Shown: positions 35,133-46,196 of the stretch, one piece after another
Position numbering within the stretch: position 1 is the stretch's first letter
Layout of the letters: the number at the start of each line of letters is the position of its first letter
Assembly (NCBI RefSeq): GCF_002269125.1
Contig: NZ_NQKI01000002.1
Location: 124,001 to 188,000, forward strand
Reading direction: 5' to 3'
From: Pseudomonas lundensis
Lineage (GTDB): Bacteria > Pseudomonadota > Gammaproteobacteria > Pseudomonadales > Pseudomonadaceae
DNA: 64,000 nucleotides
The notes under the pieces: generated by a model
Told to the model about the DNA's origin: nothing
Database searches by the model: none
The model's input: only the letters and a program-made list of their open reading frames with translations
Position numbers and translations under genes: made by a program

Positions 35133-35921
35133 ATGCGCAAGAACCTGATCAGCGTTCCCGAGTTCGATGAATTACCGGCTCCGGTCTACTTTCGCTATGC
35201 CGAAATCGACGCGCACAGCCACGCGTGCCCTCACCGGCATGCTTGGGGTTCGCTGGATTATGTAGCCCATGGCGTCATGCGCTTTGAGGTTGAGGGGCAG
35301 CGTTTCATGTCGCCGCCGCAGTACGCGTTATGGATCCCGCCCAATACTGAGCACAGTGCCTACAATGCCCAGGCGATTGTTTACCGCTCGGTGTATCTGG
35401 ATGCGGCGCATTGCCAGCACCTGCCGACTCAGCCTGTCACACTGGCGATCAGCGACATCCTTAAAGCCATCCTCAGCGATTTTGCCCGCCGCGATGTCAA
35501 CATTCCCGAAGGCGAGGCCGACCAGCGCCTTGCGCACGTGCTGGTGGATCAACTGCGCCAGGCGGCGGTGCATCAATGCTTTTTGCCTTACGCCAATCAC
35601 CCCGGCTTGCAAGGGGTGCTTACAGCGCTGCAGCAACAACCGGGTGATAACCGCCCGTTGGGGCAGTGGGCCGCGCAGGTGCATGTCAGTGAGCGCACGC
35701 TGGCGCGGCTGTTTGTGCGCGAGTTGGGCATGAGCTTTGGAGAGTGGCGCCAACGCCTGCGTTTTTTGGCGGCAATTGAAGCGCTGGAGTCGTCTGCGCG
35801 CAGCGTGCAAGACATTGGTTTCGACATGGGTTACAGCACCGCGTCGGCGTTTATTGCGATGTTTCAGCGTCTGGCTTGCTGTACGCCCGAGCAGTATCGA
35901 CGCAAGGCGCGGCATGTTTAG
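35133..35921 (+). CDS. AraC-family transcriptional regulator
   Basis: A 262-residue regulator with an N-terminal cupin-type sensing domain (HSHACPHRHAWGSLDYVAHG, about residues 28-47). The C-terminal double HTH (about 165-258) includes LGQWAAQVHVSERTLARLFV and VQDIGFDMGYSTASAFIAMF. The ATG at 35133 was preferred; a GTG at 35118 is possible. It is divergent from an EamA transporter, the usual pairing in which the regulator controls the exporter. Confidence 0.88.
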   Translation: MRKNLISVPEFDELPAPVYFRYAEIDAHSHACPHRHAWGSLDYVAHGVMRFEVEGQRFMSPPQYALWIPPNTEHSAYNAQAIVYRSVYLDAAHCQHLPTQPVTLAISDILKAILSDFARRDVNIPEGEADQRLAHVLVDQLRQAAVHQCFLPYANHPGLQGVLTALQQQPGDNRPLGQWAAQVHVSERTLARLFVRELGMSFGEWRQRLRFLAAIEALESSARSVQDIGFDMGYSTASAFIAMFQRLACCTPEQYRRKARHV

Positions 35922-36005
35922 GCGCGCATGAGGAAGCTGTAACAGAGTTTGTCTACACTGCGATGAAGTCCGCCGCGTCCGCTGCGGCCACAAGGAGAAA
36001 ACTCC

Positions 36006-36296
36006 ATGAAGATGCTGCGTGTTCCTTTGCTGATGGTGGGTATGTTGCTGTGTTCCCAAGGCTTTGCGGCCACGGCCCAACAAAACAAAATGACCGCGTG
36101 CAACGCCGAGGCCAGTGCCAAAACCCTCAAAGGCGATGCGCGTAAAGCCTTCATGAGCAGTTGCCTCAAAGCCAAGCCGGCCGCTGCCATGACCCAGCAG
36201 GAAAAAATGAAAACCTGCAATGCCACGGCAACCACCCAAGCCCTCAAAGGCGATGCGCGTAAAGCGTTCATGAGCGATTGCCTGAAGAAAAAGTAA
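36006..36296 (+). CDS. PsiF repeat-family periplasmic protein
   Basis: A 96-residue protein with a signal peptide of about 22 residues (MLLCSQGFA end). Two PsiF repeats follow, each with K-M-x-x-CNA, then LKGDARKAFMS-x-CL-K. The repeats share GDARKAFMS exactly, and each has two cysteines that could pair. E. coli PsiF is induced by phosphate starvation; the function is unknown. AAGGAG precedes the ATG. It has a REP-like hairpin downstream. Confidence 0.9.
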   Translation: MKMLRVPLLMVGMLLCSQGFAATAQQNKMTACNAEASAKTLKGDARKAFMSSCLKAKPAAAMTQQEKMKTCNATATTQALKGDARKAFMSDCLKKK

Positions 36297-36315
36297 CCCG
36301 CAACCGGCCTGTGGT

Positions 36316-36382
36316 GGCTGCGGGAGGCTGCGAAGCGTTGCCGCGCCAGGCGTCAGCAAACCCTTCGCGGCTTCCCGCAGCG
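36316..36382. repeat. REP-like inverted repeat
   Basis: GGCTGCGGGAGGCTGCGAAG and CTTCGCGGCTTCCCGCAGC pair over about 19 bases with few mismatches around a loop of about 26 bases. This has the form of the Pseudomonas REP sequences that sit between genes. It may also end psiF transcription. Confidence 0.6.
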
Positions 36383-36488
36383 CCAAACAGAGAGCCTGAC
36401 GCCACCCTCCTTGAGTCACATTCTGTAGTGATCCCGGTCGAAGGCTGGCAGACTGCCTGTCCTTTCACCCTGCTTGTTTTGAGGCTGT

Positions 36489-37499
36489 ATGCCATCGTTT
36501 TCTCAGCGTCACATCGTGCTGGCCAGCTACATCATTATTGCGGGCGGCTTGTTGCTGGTATTTCCTTTGCGGCTGTTGCCCAGCCTGCTGGCGGGTTTGC
36601 TGGTGTACGAGCTGGTCAACATGCTCACCCCGCAACTGCAACGCCTGATCGCCGGGCGCCGTGCGCGCTGGCTGGCGGTGATGCTGCTGGGCACATTAGT
36701 GGTCAGCGTGCTGGCGCTGATTTTTGCCGGGGCCATCAGCTTTTTGCTGCATGAGGCCGAAAATCCTGGTGCCTCTTTGAATAAGTTCATGGCCGTGGTC
36801 GACAAGGCCCGCGGCCAGTTACCGCCATTTTTAGACAGCTACTTGCCCGCCAGTGCGGCGGAGTTCCGCGTCGCCATCGGGGCATGGATGAACAAGCACC
36901 TGAGCGACCTGCAACTGGTCGGCAAAGACGCGGCGCACATGTTCGTGACGTTGCTGATCGGTATGGTGCTGGGCGCCATCATTGCCTTGCAGCGCATCCC
37001 TGACGTGAGCCGCCGCAAGCCCTTGTCCGCCGCACTGTTCGAGCGCCTGCACCTGCTGGTTCAAGCGTTTCGCAACATTGTCTTCGCGCAGATCAAAATC
37101 GCACTGCTCAATACCGCGTTTACCGGGGTCTTCCTGGCCGTGGTGCTGCCGTTGTTTGGCGTTCACTTGCCGTTGACCAAAACCCTGATCGTGTTGACCT
37201 TCCTGCTGGGTCTGTTGCCGGTGATTGGCAACCTGATCTCCAACACACTGATCACCATTGTGGGTTTGTCGCTGTCGATTTGGGTGGCGGTAGGGGCGTT
37301 GGCGTACCTGATCGTTATCCACAAGCTGGAATACTTTTTGAACGCCAAGATTGTGGGCGGGCAGATCAGTGCCAAGTCGTGGGAGTTGCTGCTGGCGATG
37401 TTGGTATTCGAGGCCGCGTTCGGCCTGCCGGGCGTGGTGGCAGGGCCGATTTATTACGCGTATTTGAAGAGTGAGTTGAAGCAGGTGGAGTTGGTCTAA
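36489..37499 (+). CDS. AI-2E family transporter (PerM-like permease)
   Basis: A 336-residue membrane protein with about seven or eight hydrophobic segments (for example about 8-40, 56-82, 150-170, 205-240 and 245-305). The family motif ends in GLLPVIGNLISNTLITIVGL and VVAGPIYYAYLKSELK, as in AI-2E/PerM proteins. Family members have been linked to export of signals or ions, so the substrate here is open. The start has only a weak ribosome site (TGAGG). It is convergent with the Hsp70-like gene. Confidence 0.85.
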   Translation: MPSFSQRHIVLASYIIIAGGLLLVFPLRLLPSLLAGLLVYELVNMLTPQLQRLIAGRRARWLAVMLLGTLVVSVLALIFAGAISFLLHEAENPGASLNKFMAVVDKARGQLPPFLDSYLPASAAEFRVAIGAWMNKHLSDLQLVGKDAAHMFVTLLIGMVLGAIIALQRIPDVSRRKPLSAALFERLHLLVQAFRNIVFAQIKIALLNTAFTGVFLAVVLPLFGVHLPLTKTLIVLTFLLGLLPVIGNLISNTLITIVGLSLSIWVAVGALAYLIVIHKLEYFLNAKIVGGQISAKSWELLLAMLVFEAAFGLPGVVAGPIYYAYLKSELKQVELV

Positions 37500-37510
37500 G
37501 CGCTTGCCTT

Positions 37511-37547
37511 CACGCCCGACCCTCTCCCTTTAGAGAGGGCTGGCGTG
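37511..37547. terminator. Bidirectional hairpin between convergent genes
   Basis: CACGCC and GGCGTG, then CCCTCTC and GAGAGGG, form a two-part stem around CCTTTA. It fills the 56-base gap between the AI-2E and Hsp70-like stops. Confidence 0.65.
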
Positions 37548-37555
37548 AGAGGCTT

Positions 37556-38821
37556 TTAGCCGTAACGCTTTTTGGCTTCAATCGCCAGACCGCTGCCGAT
37601 GCTACCGAAGATGTTGCCTTCGACATGACGTGCATTGGGCAGCATGGCCGAAACGCTCTGGCGCAATGCCGGAATACCGCTCGAACCGCCCGTGAAGAAC
37701 ACGGTGTCCACCTGCTCTACACCCACCCCGGCATTGCCCAACAGTTGGGTCACGCTGTTGCGGATGCGTTCGAGCTGGTTGTCGATCGAGGCTTCGAACA
37801 TCGCACGGCTCAGGTCAACATTGAGTCCTGCTTCGATACGGTCCAGCGGCACGTGGCGGCTGTCGTTGCGGGTCAGTTCGATTTTGGTTTCTTCGATTTC
37901 CATGGCCAGCCAGTGTCCGGCGCGCTGTTCGATCAACTTGAACAGGCGGTCGATGCCGCCGGTGTCTTCGATGTCATAGCGCATGCTGCCCAAGGCCAGT
38001 TGGGATTTCTGCGAGTACACCGAGTTGATGGTGTGCCAGGTCGCCAGGTTCATGTGGTGGCTGGTTGGCATGTACGCACCGCTTTTCATGCGGCTGCCGT
38101 AGCCGAACAGCGGCATTACGCCGTGCAGACTCAGTTGTTTGTCGAAGTCGGTGCCGCCCACGTGCACACCGCCGGTGGCCAGAATGTCGTCCTGGCGGTT
38201 GTCCATGCCGCGCCGCTCTGGCGACAGGCGCACCAGCGAGAAGTCGGACGTACCACCGCCGATGTCGACAATCAGCACCAGCTCTTCACGTTCGATGGTC
38301 GACTCGTAGTCGAAGGCCGCGGCGATGGGTTCGTACTGGAACGACACTTCCTTGAAGCCAATGGCACGGGCCACGTCGGTGAGGGTGTTTTCGGCTTCCT
38401 GGTCAGCCAGCGGATCGTCATCGACGAAGTACACCGGGCGGCCCAGGACCACTTCCTCAAATTCACGACCGGCGGTCGCTTCGGCGCGTTTTTTCAGCTG
38501 GCCGATAAACAGCCCCAACAAGTCCTTGAAGGGCATGGCGGTGCCCAGAACACTGGTGTCGTGCTTGATCAGCTTGGAACCCAGCAGGCTTTTGAGCGAG
38601 CGCATCAGGCGGCCTTCGTAGCCTTCCAGGTACTCATGCAGCGCCAGACGGCCATACACCGGGCGGCGCTCTTCAATATTGAAGAACACCACCGAGGGCA
38701 GGGTGATCTTGTCGTCCTCCAGCGCAATGAGGGTTTCCACGCCTGGGCGCAGCCAGCCGACGGTGGAGTTTGACGTGCCGAAGTCGATGCCGCAGGCACG
38801 GGCCGGAGAGGCGTTTTTCAT
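37556..38821 (-). CDS. Hsp70-family protein, YegD-like
   Basis: A 421-residue Hsp70-type ATPase. Phosphate 1 motif GIDFGTSNSTVGW (about residues 11-23), phosphate 2 LIVDIGGGTSDFSLVR (about 203-218) and the adenosine motif FFTGGSSGIPALRQ (about 370-383) are all there. It lacks the C-terminal substrate-binding and lid domains, like E. coli YegD (about 450 residues). It is therefore an atypical chaperone, perhaps a regulator. It is divergent from cbpA with 302 bases between. Confidence 0.9.
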   Translation of the reverse strand: MKNASPARACGIDFGTSNSTVGWLRPGVETLIALEDDKITLPSVVFFNIEERRPVYGRLALHEYLEGYEGRLMRSLKSLLGSKLIKHDTSVLGTAMPFKDLLGLFIGQLKKRAEATAGREFEEVVLGRPVYFVDDDPLADQEAENTLTDVARAIGFKEVSFQYEPIAAAFDYESTIEREELVLIVDIGGGTSDFSLVRLSPERRGMDNRQDDILATGGVHVGGTDFDKQLSLHGVMPLFGYGSRMKSGAYMPTSHHMNLATWHTINSVYSQKSQLALGSMRYDIEDTGGIDRLFKLIEQRAGHWLAMEIEETKIELTRNDSRHVPLDRIEAGLNVDLSRAMFEASIDNQLERIRNSVTQLLGNAGVGVEQVDTVFFTGGSSGIPALRQSVSAMLPNARHVEGNIFGSIGSGLAIEAKKRYG

Positions 38822-38918
38822 GTCTGTCGTGTTCCGGTTAAAAAACGGCCGCGCAGTGTATGTCAGACGCTCTCAGAATCGAAGTGTGCTTATTCGTTAA
38901 TTCGCAGGTTTTAATGCC

Positions 38919-38949
38919 CTTGAAAGACTATCCTTCACCCCCAAACTTC
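38919..38949 (+). promoter_or_regulatory. Putative sigma-32 heat-shock promoter of cbpA-cbpM
   Basis: CTTGAAA (38919-38925), 13 bases, then CCCCAAAC (from 38939) match the RpoH consensus CTTGAAA-N11-16-CCCCATNT well. It lies about 175 bases upstream of cbpA and points toward it. The rest of the 302-base gap shows no gene. Confidence 0.65.
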
Positions 38950-39123
38950 CAGACATTGGCTTGGTGGTTGTAAGGCAACTCAGTGAAGCCCGTAGGCTGC
39001 CGATAAACTTTTTGCAGCGCCGTAGCGTCGGAAGATTGAGATCGGTCAATCGACAGACTGGCCAACCCAAGCATTGTGGGTGGTCTGAGTGGCGCGATAT
39101 TGATAACGGATGGTGATCCTTAC

Positions 39124-40035
39124 ATGGACTTCAAAGACTATTACAAGATTCTGGGTGTAGACCCCACAGCCGACGATAAGACGATCAAGACCGCTTATCG
39201 CAAGCTGGCGCGCAAATATCACCCGGATGTCAGCAAAGAGAAGGACGCCGAGAGTAAATTCAAGGACGTCAACGAGGCGTATGAAGCCCTCAAAAGCGCC
39301 GACAAACGTGCCGAGTACGATGAGATTCGCAAGTACGGTCAGCACGGCCAACCTTTCCAGGGCCCTCCTGGCTGGCAAGGCCGTTCCAGCGGCGGTTTCG
39401 AGGATGCTGGCGATTTTTCGGACTTTTTCAGCTCGATCTTCGGTTCGCGCGGTAATGGCTTTGGTGGTCAATCAAGCCGCAGCGCAGGGCGTCGCGGTCA
39501 GGATGTTGAAATGGAATTGCCGATCTTTCTGGAAGAAACCCTGTCAGGCGAGTCCAAGCAGATCAGCTTTCAGGTGGGCGGCAACAGCAAGACCCTGAAC
39601 GTGAAGATCCCGGCTGGCGTCACCGACGGTGAGCGGATTCGCCTCAAAGGTCAGGGTGGCCCGGGCATGGGCGGCGGGGCCAATGGTGATCTATACCTGA
39701 TCATTCGGTTTGCACCGCATCCGAAGTTCGACGTCGAAGGCCACGACCTGGTGATCACTGTGCCTCTGGCACCGTGGGAAGCTGCGCTGGGCACCAAGGT
39801 CGCCGTACCGACGCTGACCAGCAAGATCAACCTGACCATTCGTCCGGACAGCCAGAGCGGCCAGCGTTTGCGCATCAAAGGCCATGGTTTGATGGACAAG
39901 AAAGGTCAGCGCGGCGATTTGTATGCCCAGTTGAAAGTGGTCATGCCCAAACACACTGACGAAGCGAGCAAAACCTTGTGGCAAGAGCTGGCTGACAAAG
40001 CCGCCTTTGATCCGAGAGCCCAATGGAGTAATTGA
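39124..40035 (+). CDS. cbpA: DnaJ-like co-chaperone CbpA (curved DNA-binding protein)
   Basis: A 303-residue DnaJ-type co-chaperone. The J domain (about residues 3-70) keeps the HPD motif at 33-35 in [15 protein letters not shown] Gly/Phe-rich linker (about 75-120) follows. The C-terminal DnaJ-C domain (about 128-290) has no zinc finger, as in CbpA. It stimulates DnaK and binds curved DNA in E. coli. ATG at 39124 was chosen over the upstream frame start at 39076. It overlaps the cbpM region closely, with 2 bases between its stop and the cbpM ATG. Confidence 0.93.
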   Translation: MDFKDYYKILGVDPTADDKTIKTAYRKLARKYHPDVSKEKDAESKFKDVNEAYEALKSADKRAEYDEIRKYGQHGQPFQGPPGWQGRSSGGFEDAGDFSDFFSSIFGSRGNGFGGQSSRSAGRRGQDVEMELPIFLEETLSGESKQISFQVGGNSKTLNVKIPAGVTDGERIRLKGQGGPGMGGGANGDLYLIIRFAPHPKFDVEGHDLVITVPLAPWEAALGTKVAVPTLTSKINLTIRPDSQSGQRLRIKGHGLMDKKGQRGDLYAQLKVVMPKHTDEASKTLWQELADKAAFDPRAQWSN

Positions 40036-40037
40036 TC

Positions 40038-40355
40038 ATGAGCAGCACCCTGATCGTTCAGCTGGACATGGAAAGGTTCTGCGAAGAGGCCAATTTACCG
40101 GCCACTTACGTGATAGAGATCGTCGAACACGGAATTATCGAACCTCAGGGCCACGCACCGGAGGCGTGGCGTTTTGAAGACTATGAACTGGTCATCGCAA
40201 AGCGTGCAGCCAAGCTGCACCGGGACCTTGAACTGGAATGGGAAGGTGTTGCGCTGGCGTTGGACCTGCTCGACGAAGTGCAGCACCTGCGGTCGGAAAA
40301 CCGCCGTTTGAAGCAGCAATTGGGGCGGTTTGTGGGCAGTAATCCCAACGTGTGA
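40038..40355 (+). CDS. cbpM: Chaperone modulator CbpM
   Basis: A 105-residue MerR-like protein. The HTH part is near residues 10-45 (RFCEEANLPATYVIEIVEHG). A coiled coil follows at about 70-98 (LLDEVQHLRSENRRLKQQ). CbpM binds the J domain of CbpA and blocks its activity in E. coli. GGAG lies before the ATG at 40038. It follows cbpA immediately in the usual order. Confidence 0.92.
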   Translation: MSSTLIVQLDMERFCEEANLPATYVIEIVEHGIIEPQGHAPEAWRFEDYELVIAKRAAKLHRDLELEWEGVALALDLLDEVQHLRSENRRLKQQLGRFVGSNPNV

Positions 40356-40501
40356 CCGGTCTGTGGGCGCACCCTTGGCAACGAGGTAATTGCGGGTGTG
40401 GCTGCAGCATTGCCGGGCCATCGGCGGCGCAGTTGTTCCTCGACGGCGACGACACGGGGTCGATGCCCCGGCGTGTCGTCGCTGCCGAACAGTGCGCTGT
40501 C

Positions 40502-41635
40502 TCAAGCTTTTTTGGGCAGCACCACGGTAAACGTTGTGCCTTCAGCGAGGGTCGATGTGACCTCGATGGTGCCACTGTGGGCGCTGACCGCCTCTTTGAC
40601 GATATACAGGCCCAGACCCAGACTGGTCGAGGTGCCCGGTACGCTCAGGTCTTCACTCGGGCTGCGCACCAGCGGGTCAAACAAGGTCGCCAGTGAACTT
40701 TCATCAATGGGCGTGCCGCGGTTGTGGACCGAGAGCAGAACCTGCTCTGCACCGCCAGTCAGAGTCACCGTCACCACGCGGCTTTTGCTGCCATGTTGCA
40801 GCGCATTGCCAATCAAGTTTTGCAGCAACTGATTAATCAGACCGCGATCCCACTCACCCTCTACCGGCCCGTCAATCGTCAATACGGGCTCGCAGTCCGG
40901 TTGACCGGCACAGGCTTCGGCCAGGGCCGCGTGGCAGGCCTCGCCCAGATCCAGCTTCACCGGTTCAATCGGGAGCTGGCTGCCCAGACGGCTGCGTACA
41001 AATGCCAATAGATCACTGACCATTGAGCCCATGTGGCGTGCACCGTTTTTGATGGCGCTCACATAGTTCAAGGCGTCGGCGTCGAGCTTGGCTTTGCGCT
41101 CCAGCATCTCGGTGGACATGCTCACTGCTTGCAGCGGGGCGCGCAGGTCGTGGCCCAGAATGGCCAGAAAGATATCCCGCGAGCGATTGACCTGGTCCGC
41201 ATACGCGGCCGTGGATTCGGCCAGCGCTTCATCAATGGCTTCGTTGAAGCGGATCATGTCTTGAAAGTGCTCATGTTCCGGGGCTTGCAGGCTATCGACC
41301 CACAACCGGATGACGCACGCGCGCAAGTGCCGGAACTCGGACGTCATTTGCACCAGATCGAAACCGACGGTATGACGCAACTCGCCATGGCTGGCGGCTG
41401 CCTCGTCCAGGCTCGGGGTTTTATCCGGGCCTTCGCCTTCGGCCTTGGCTTGTTGCTCACTGGCTGTTTGCGCAGTGGTCATGTCACGCGAGGCTGCCAA
41501 CAGAATGGCTTTGGCGTGGTCGCGCAAGGCCACGCTGTCCATGTTCTCGGCCGCAGGTGTGATGGTTTCGGCAAAGCGCTCCCACTCATCGACGATACGA
41601 TTGGCGTTTTGCACGATGAATTCGGAAAGGCGCAT
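40502..41635 (-). CDS. Sensor histidine kinase with RsbRD-like N-terminal domain (orphan)
   Basis: A 377-residue soluble histidine kinase. The N-terminal about 140 residues are helical and start LSEFIVQNANRIVDEWERFA, like the RsbRD N-terminal domain. HisKA follows with the phospho-acceptor in ILGHDLRAPLQAVSMS (near residue 162). HATPase_c motifs are N-box LLQNLIGNALQHGS and G-box TSTSLGLGLYIVKEA. There is no membrane segment. No response regulator is next to it, so it is an orphan. The ATG at 41635 with AAGGTG upstream was preferred over the TTG at 41668. It is followed by a 146-base gene-free gap toward cbpM. Confidence 0.88.
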   Translation of the reverse strand: MRLSEFIVQNANRIVDEWERFAETITPAAENMDSVALRDHAKAILLAASRDMTTAQTASEQQAKAEGEGPDKTPSLDEAAASHGELRHTVGFDLVQMTSEFRHLRACVIRLWVDSLQAPEHEHFQDMIRFNEAIDEALAESTAAYADQVNRSRDIFLAILGHDLRAPLQAVSMSTEMLERKAKLDADALNYVSAIKNGARHMGSMVSDLLAFVRSRLGSQLPIEPVKLDLGEACHAALAEACAGQPDCEPVLTIDGPVEGEWDRGLINQLLQNLIGNALQHGSKSRVVTVTLTGGAEQVLLSVHNRGTPIDESSLATLFDPLVRSPSEDLSVPGTSTSLGLGLYIVKEAVSAHSGTIEVTSTLAEGTTFTVVLPKKA

Positions 41636-41784
41636 GCCCAAACACCTTGCTGCAAGAGCGGTAGTCAAAAAAGGTGAGGCATATTAGCGCCTAATAGCGC
41701 GCTTCAGTACTACCGCTGGCTTGTTTCGTCACGTGAAGGGCAAAGCTTGTGCAGGGCAGTGCCTTTCACGGCCGGGGTGCAGGT

Positions 41785-43485
41785 TCAAAACAGGAAGTAA
41801 CGCTGCGCCATCGGTAACACGTCGGCCGGCTCACACCACAGCAACACGCCGTCCGCCTTGACCTGATAAGTCTGCGGGTCGACTTCAATGTCGGGCAGGT
41901 AACCGTTGTGGATCAGGTCGGTCTTTTGCACATCGCGACAGCCTTTGACCACGGCAATCTGTTTCTTCAGGCCCAAGGTTTCAGGCACGCCCGCTTCGGC
42001 TGCGGCCTGGCTGATAAAGGTCAGGCACGTGGCGTGACGCGAGCCGCCGTAGCTGGCGAACATCGGTCGGTAGTGAACCGGCTGTGGCGTCGGTATTGAG
42101 GCGTTGGCGTCACCCATCAGGCTCGACGCAATCGCGCCGCCTTTGAGAATCAATGTCGGTTTGACCCCGAAAAACGCCGGGCGCCACAGCACCAGGTCGG
42201 CCCACTTACCCACCTCGACCGAGCCTACTTCATGGCTGATGCCGTGGGTAATAGCGGGGTTGATGGTGTATTTGGCGATGTAGCGTTTGGCACGAAAGTT
42301 GTCGTTGCCAATCGCGTCTTCCGGCAACGGGCCGCGTTGTTTCTTCATCTTGTCGGCGGTCTGCCAGGTGCGGGTGATGACTTCTCCCACGCGCCCCATG
42401 GCTTGGCTGTCGGAGCTGATCATCGAAAATGCGCCGAGGTCATGCAGGATGTCTTCGGCGGCAATGGTTTCGCGGCGGATACGGCTTTCTGCGAAGGCCA
42501 CGTCTTCAGCGATGCTCGGGTCGAGGTGATGGCAGACCATCAGCATGTCGAGGTGTTCGTCGATGGTGTTGCGGGTGAAGGGGCGGGTCGGGTTGGTGGA
42601 ACTGGGCAGTACATTGGTCAGGCCGCAGGCCTTGATGATGTCGGGTGCATGGCCGCCGCCCGCGCCTTCGGTGTGATAGGTGTGAATGGTGCGGCCTTTG
42701 AAGGCGGCGAGGGTGGTTTCCACAAAGCCGGATTCGTTCAAGGTGTCGCTGTGAATCGCCACCTGCACGTCGTACTGGTCGGCAACGGTCAGGCAGTTGT
42801 CGATGGACGCGGGGGTGGTGCCCCAGTCTTCATGCAGCTTGAGGCCGATGGCGCCAGCTTCGACTTGTTCGATCAACGGTTGCGGCAAGCTCGCGTTGCC
42901 CTTGCCGGTAAACCCCATGTTCATCGGGAACGCGTCTGCCGCTTGCAGCATGCGCGCCATGTGCCACGGGCCAGGGGTGCAGGTGGTGGCGTTGCTGCCG
43001 GTGGCCGGGCCGGTGCCGCCGCCGATCATGGTGGTTACGCCGCTGTTGAGCGCTTCTTCGATCTGCTGCGGGCAGATGAAATGAATGTGGGTGTCGATGC
43101 CGCCAGCCGTGAGGATCATGCCTTCACCGGCAATTACTTCGGTGCTGGCGCCAATGGCGATGGTGACATTGGGCTGCACGTCCGGGTTGCCCGCTTTGCC
43201 GATGGCGTGAATGCGGCCGTTCTTCAGGCCCACGTCGGCTTTGACGATGCCCCAGTGGTCGATGATCAGCGCGTTGGTGATTAACGTGTCCACCACCTCG
43301 GCCGCCAGCAATTGGCTTTGGCCCATGCCGTCTCGGATCACTTTGCCGCCGCCGAACTTCACTTCTTCTCCGTAGGTGGTGAAATCCTGCTCGACCTCAA
43401 TCCACAGCTCCGTGTCAGCCAGACGAACCTTGTCACCTACAGTCGGGCCGAACATATCGGCATAGGCGTGGCGGGATATTTTCAT
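41785..43485 (-). CDS. ureC: Urease subunit alpha
   Basis: A 566-residue urease catalytic subunit that hydrolyses urea to ammonia and carbamate at a di-nickel centre. Nickel-ligand His residues are in [12 protein letters not shown] (about residues 131-142). The carbamylated Lys is in [13 protein letters not shown] (about residue 216). The mobile-flap His is in [20 protein letters not shown]. It has the full usual length. Its ATG follows the ureB stop by 77 bases. Confidence 0.98.
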   Translation of the reverse strand: MKISRHAYADMFGPTVGDKVRLADTELWIEVEQDFTTYGEEVKFGGGKVIRDGMGQSQLLAAEVVDTLITNALIIDHWGIVKADVGLKNGRIHAIGKAGNPDVQPNVTIAIGASTEVIAGEGMILTAGGIDTHIHFICPQQIEEALNSGVTTMIGGGTGPATGSNATTCTPGPWHMARMLQAADAFPMNMGFTGKGNASLPQPLIEQVEAGAIGLKLHEDWGTTPASIDNCLTVADQYDVQVAIHSDTLNESGFVETTLAAFKGRTIHTYHTEGAGGGHAPDIIKACGLTNVLPSSTNPTRPFTRNTIDEHLDMLMVCHHLDPSIAEDVAFAESRIRRETIAAEDILHDLGAFSMISSDSQAMGRVGEVITRTWQTADKMKKQRGPLPEDAIGNDNFRAKRYIAKYTINPAITHGISHEVGSVEVGKWADLVLWRPAFFGVKPTLILKGGAIASSLMGDANASIPTPQPVHYRPMFASYGGSRHATCLTFISQAAAEAGVPETLGLKKQIAVVKGCRDVQKTDLIHNGYLPDIEVDPQTYQVKADGVLLWCEPADVLPMAQRYFLF

Positions 43486-43562
43486 GATGCGTTCCTGAGC
43501 GTTAAGTCAAACCCGGTTGCTGCCGAGGGCGGCGAGCGGGCGTTTACATGCCAATGCCACTG

Positions 43563-44931
<1,369 letters not shown>

Positions 44932-44940
44932 GGCTCGGCC

Positions 44941-45243
44941 TCAGGCGATGGGTTGATGGACGGTGACCAGTTTGGTGCCGTCCGGGAACGTGGCCTCCAC
45001 CTGGATGTCAGGGATCATTTCCGGGATGCCCTCCATCACTTGCTCGCGCGTCAGCAGGGTGGTGCCTTCATGCATGAGCTGGGCGACTGTTTTGCCGTCG
45101 CGCGCGCCCTCAAGCAAGGCGGCCGAAATGTAGGCAATGGTTTCCGGATAATTGAGTTTCACGCCGCGCGCCAACCTTCGTTCAGCCAGCAGGCCTGCGG
45201 TGAAGATCATCATCTTGTCTTTTTCGCGTGGGGTCAGGTCCAT
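44941..45243 (-). CDS. ureA: Urease subunit gamma
   Basis: A 100-residue urease gamma subunit. It starts [20 protein letters not shown] and has [20 protein letters not shown] and [17 protein letters not shown]-type C terminus. It is complete. The gene comes 81 bases after ureD, with the GNAT genes between it and ureB. Confidence 0.98.
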   Translation of the reverse strand: MDLTPREKDKMMIFTAGLLAERRLARGVKLNYPETIAYISAALLEGARDGKTVAQLMHEGTTLLTREQVMEGIPEMIPDIQVEATFPDGTKLVTVHQPIA

Positions 45244-45324
45244 GTAAGGGTCCGTGTTCGGCAGTTAAAAAGTAGCGATCCTTATGCCCCGTTCCCATAG
45301 GAAGAGCGCTGGGGCAAGGGCACT

Positions 45325-46164
45325 TCAGGTACTCCATATTCGTGGTGTAACCGCTTCACGGCCCAGCAGGGCCGGGCGCAGCAGTCGCCACAGATCAATC
45401 AGCCAGCTGCGCGCCTGTAACGCTTCGCCCGCCAGGCAGCGGGCCACCAGCAAGCCCGGCAGTTGGGTCAGATCGCCGCGTACCGGGTGAGGCAGCGAGC
45501 GACAGGCTTCAAGCCGTTCAGGGCTGACCTCTCCGGTCACCAGCAGCGTCGCAAACACTGGGTTGCCGTCCAGCCCGATGGGCGAGTCCAGCAGGCCGTC
45601 GCCGCCTACAATGCGCTGGCGCTCATGCCAGAGCAACTGGCCATCACGGCGGATATCCAGATGCGATTGAAAGTGCCCGTGCTCGAAACGTTCCCCGCTG
45701 GCCTGCCTGCCCAACGCAATCATGTCCCAGTAAAACAGGCGTGCATTGCCTTCAAGTTCGATGCGGGTGCTCAGTTCGGCCTGCGCCGCGCTGAAGACGA
45801 TGGTTTCTTGGGGCAACCATTCCAGCGTGGCCCCCGCCGCGACCTTTAATTCAACACGTTGATAGGCCGGGCCTGCGGCGCGGTACCACTTTGCTGCGCC
45901 GGGGCTGGTGAGCTGGGCCCAGGCGTCAGGGCCGACGCTGGCGCGAATATCGAGCTGATCGCCACCGGCAATCCCGCCAGGCGGGTGCACGATGATGTGT
46001 TGGCACACCTGTGGCCCTTCGGCGTACAGGTGTTTTTGCACGCGCAAGGGGCCGAGGTGACGGCGCAGGGTCGGGCGTGTGCTGTCGCCAAAACGCCCAT
46101 AGCCCAGCTCCAGCTCGGCAAGCCAGTTGGGGGTAAACAGGGCAGTGTTGGCGGGTAAATTCAT
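45325..46164 (-). CDS. ureD: Urease accessory protein UreD
   Basis: A 279-residue UreD (UreH), which binds apo-urease and recruits UreF and UreG for nickel loading. Conserved parts are [31 protein letters not shown] and [11 protein letters not shown]. It is first in ureD-A-GNAT-GNAT-B-C, and the urea transporter operon ends 32 bases upstream on the same strand, so urt read-through could serve urease. Confidence 0.95.
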   Translation of the reverse strand: MNLPANTALFTPNWLAELELGYGRFGDSTRPTLRRHLGPLRVQKHLYAEGPQVCQHIIVHPPGGIAGGDQLDIRASVGPDAWAQLTSPGAAKWYRAAGPAYQRVELKVAAGATLEWLPQETIVFSAAQAELSTRIELEGNARLFYWDMIALGRQASGERFEHGHFQSHLDIRRDGQLLWHERQRIVGGDGLLDSPIGLDGNPVFATLLVTGEVSPERLEACRSLPHPVRGDLTQLPGLLVARCLAGEALQARSWLIDLWRLLRPALLGREAVTPRIWST

Positions 46165-46196
46165 AGGGGCTCAGCTTGGCAATAAAGGGTTACAGA

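Noticed and set aside
36278-36754. 158-codon frame spanning the REP-like hairpin between psiF and the AI-2E gene
   Set aside because: It overlaps both certain genes and owes its length to the GC-rich palindrome.
40352-40696. 114-codon plus-strand frame after cbpM
   Set aside because: It runs antisense into the histidine kinase gene and lacks a ribosome site.
42232-43284. 350-codon open frame on the plus strand opposite ureC
   Set aside because: Gly/Val/Ala/His-rich antisense translation of a certain urease gene, with no ribosome site.
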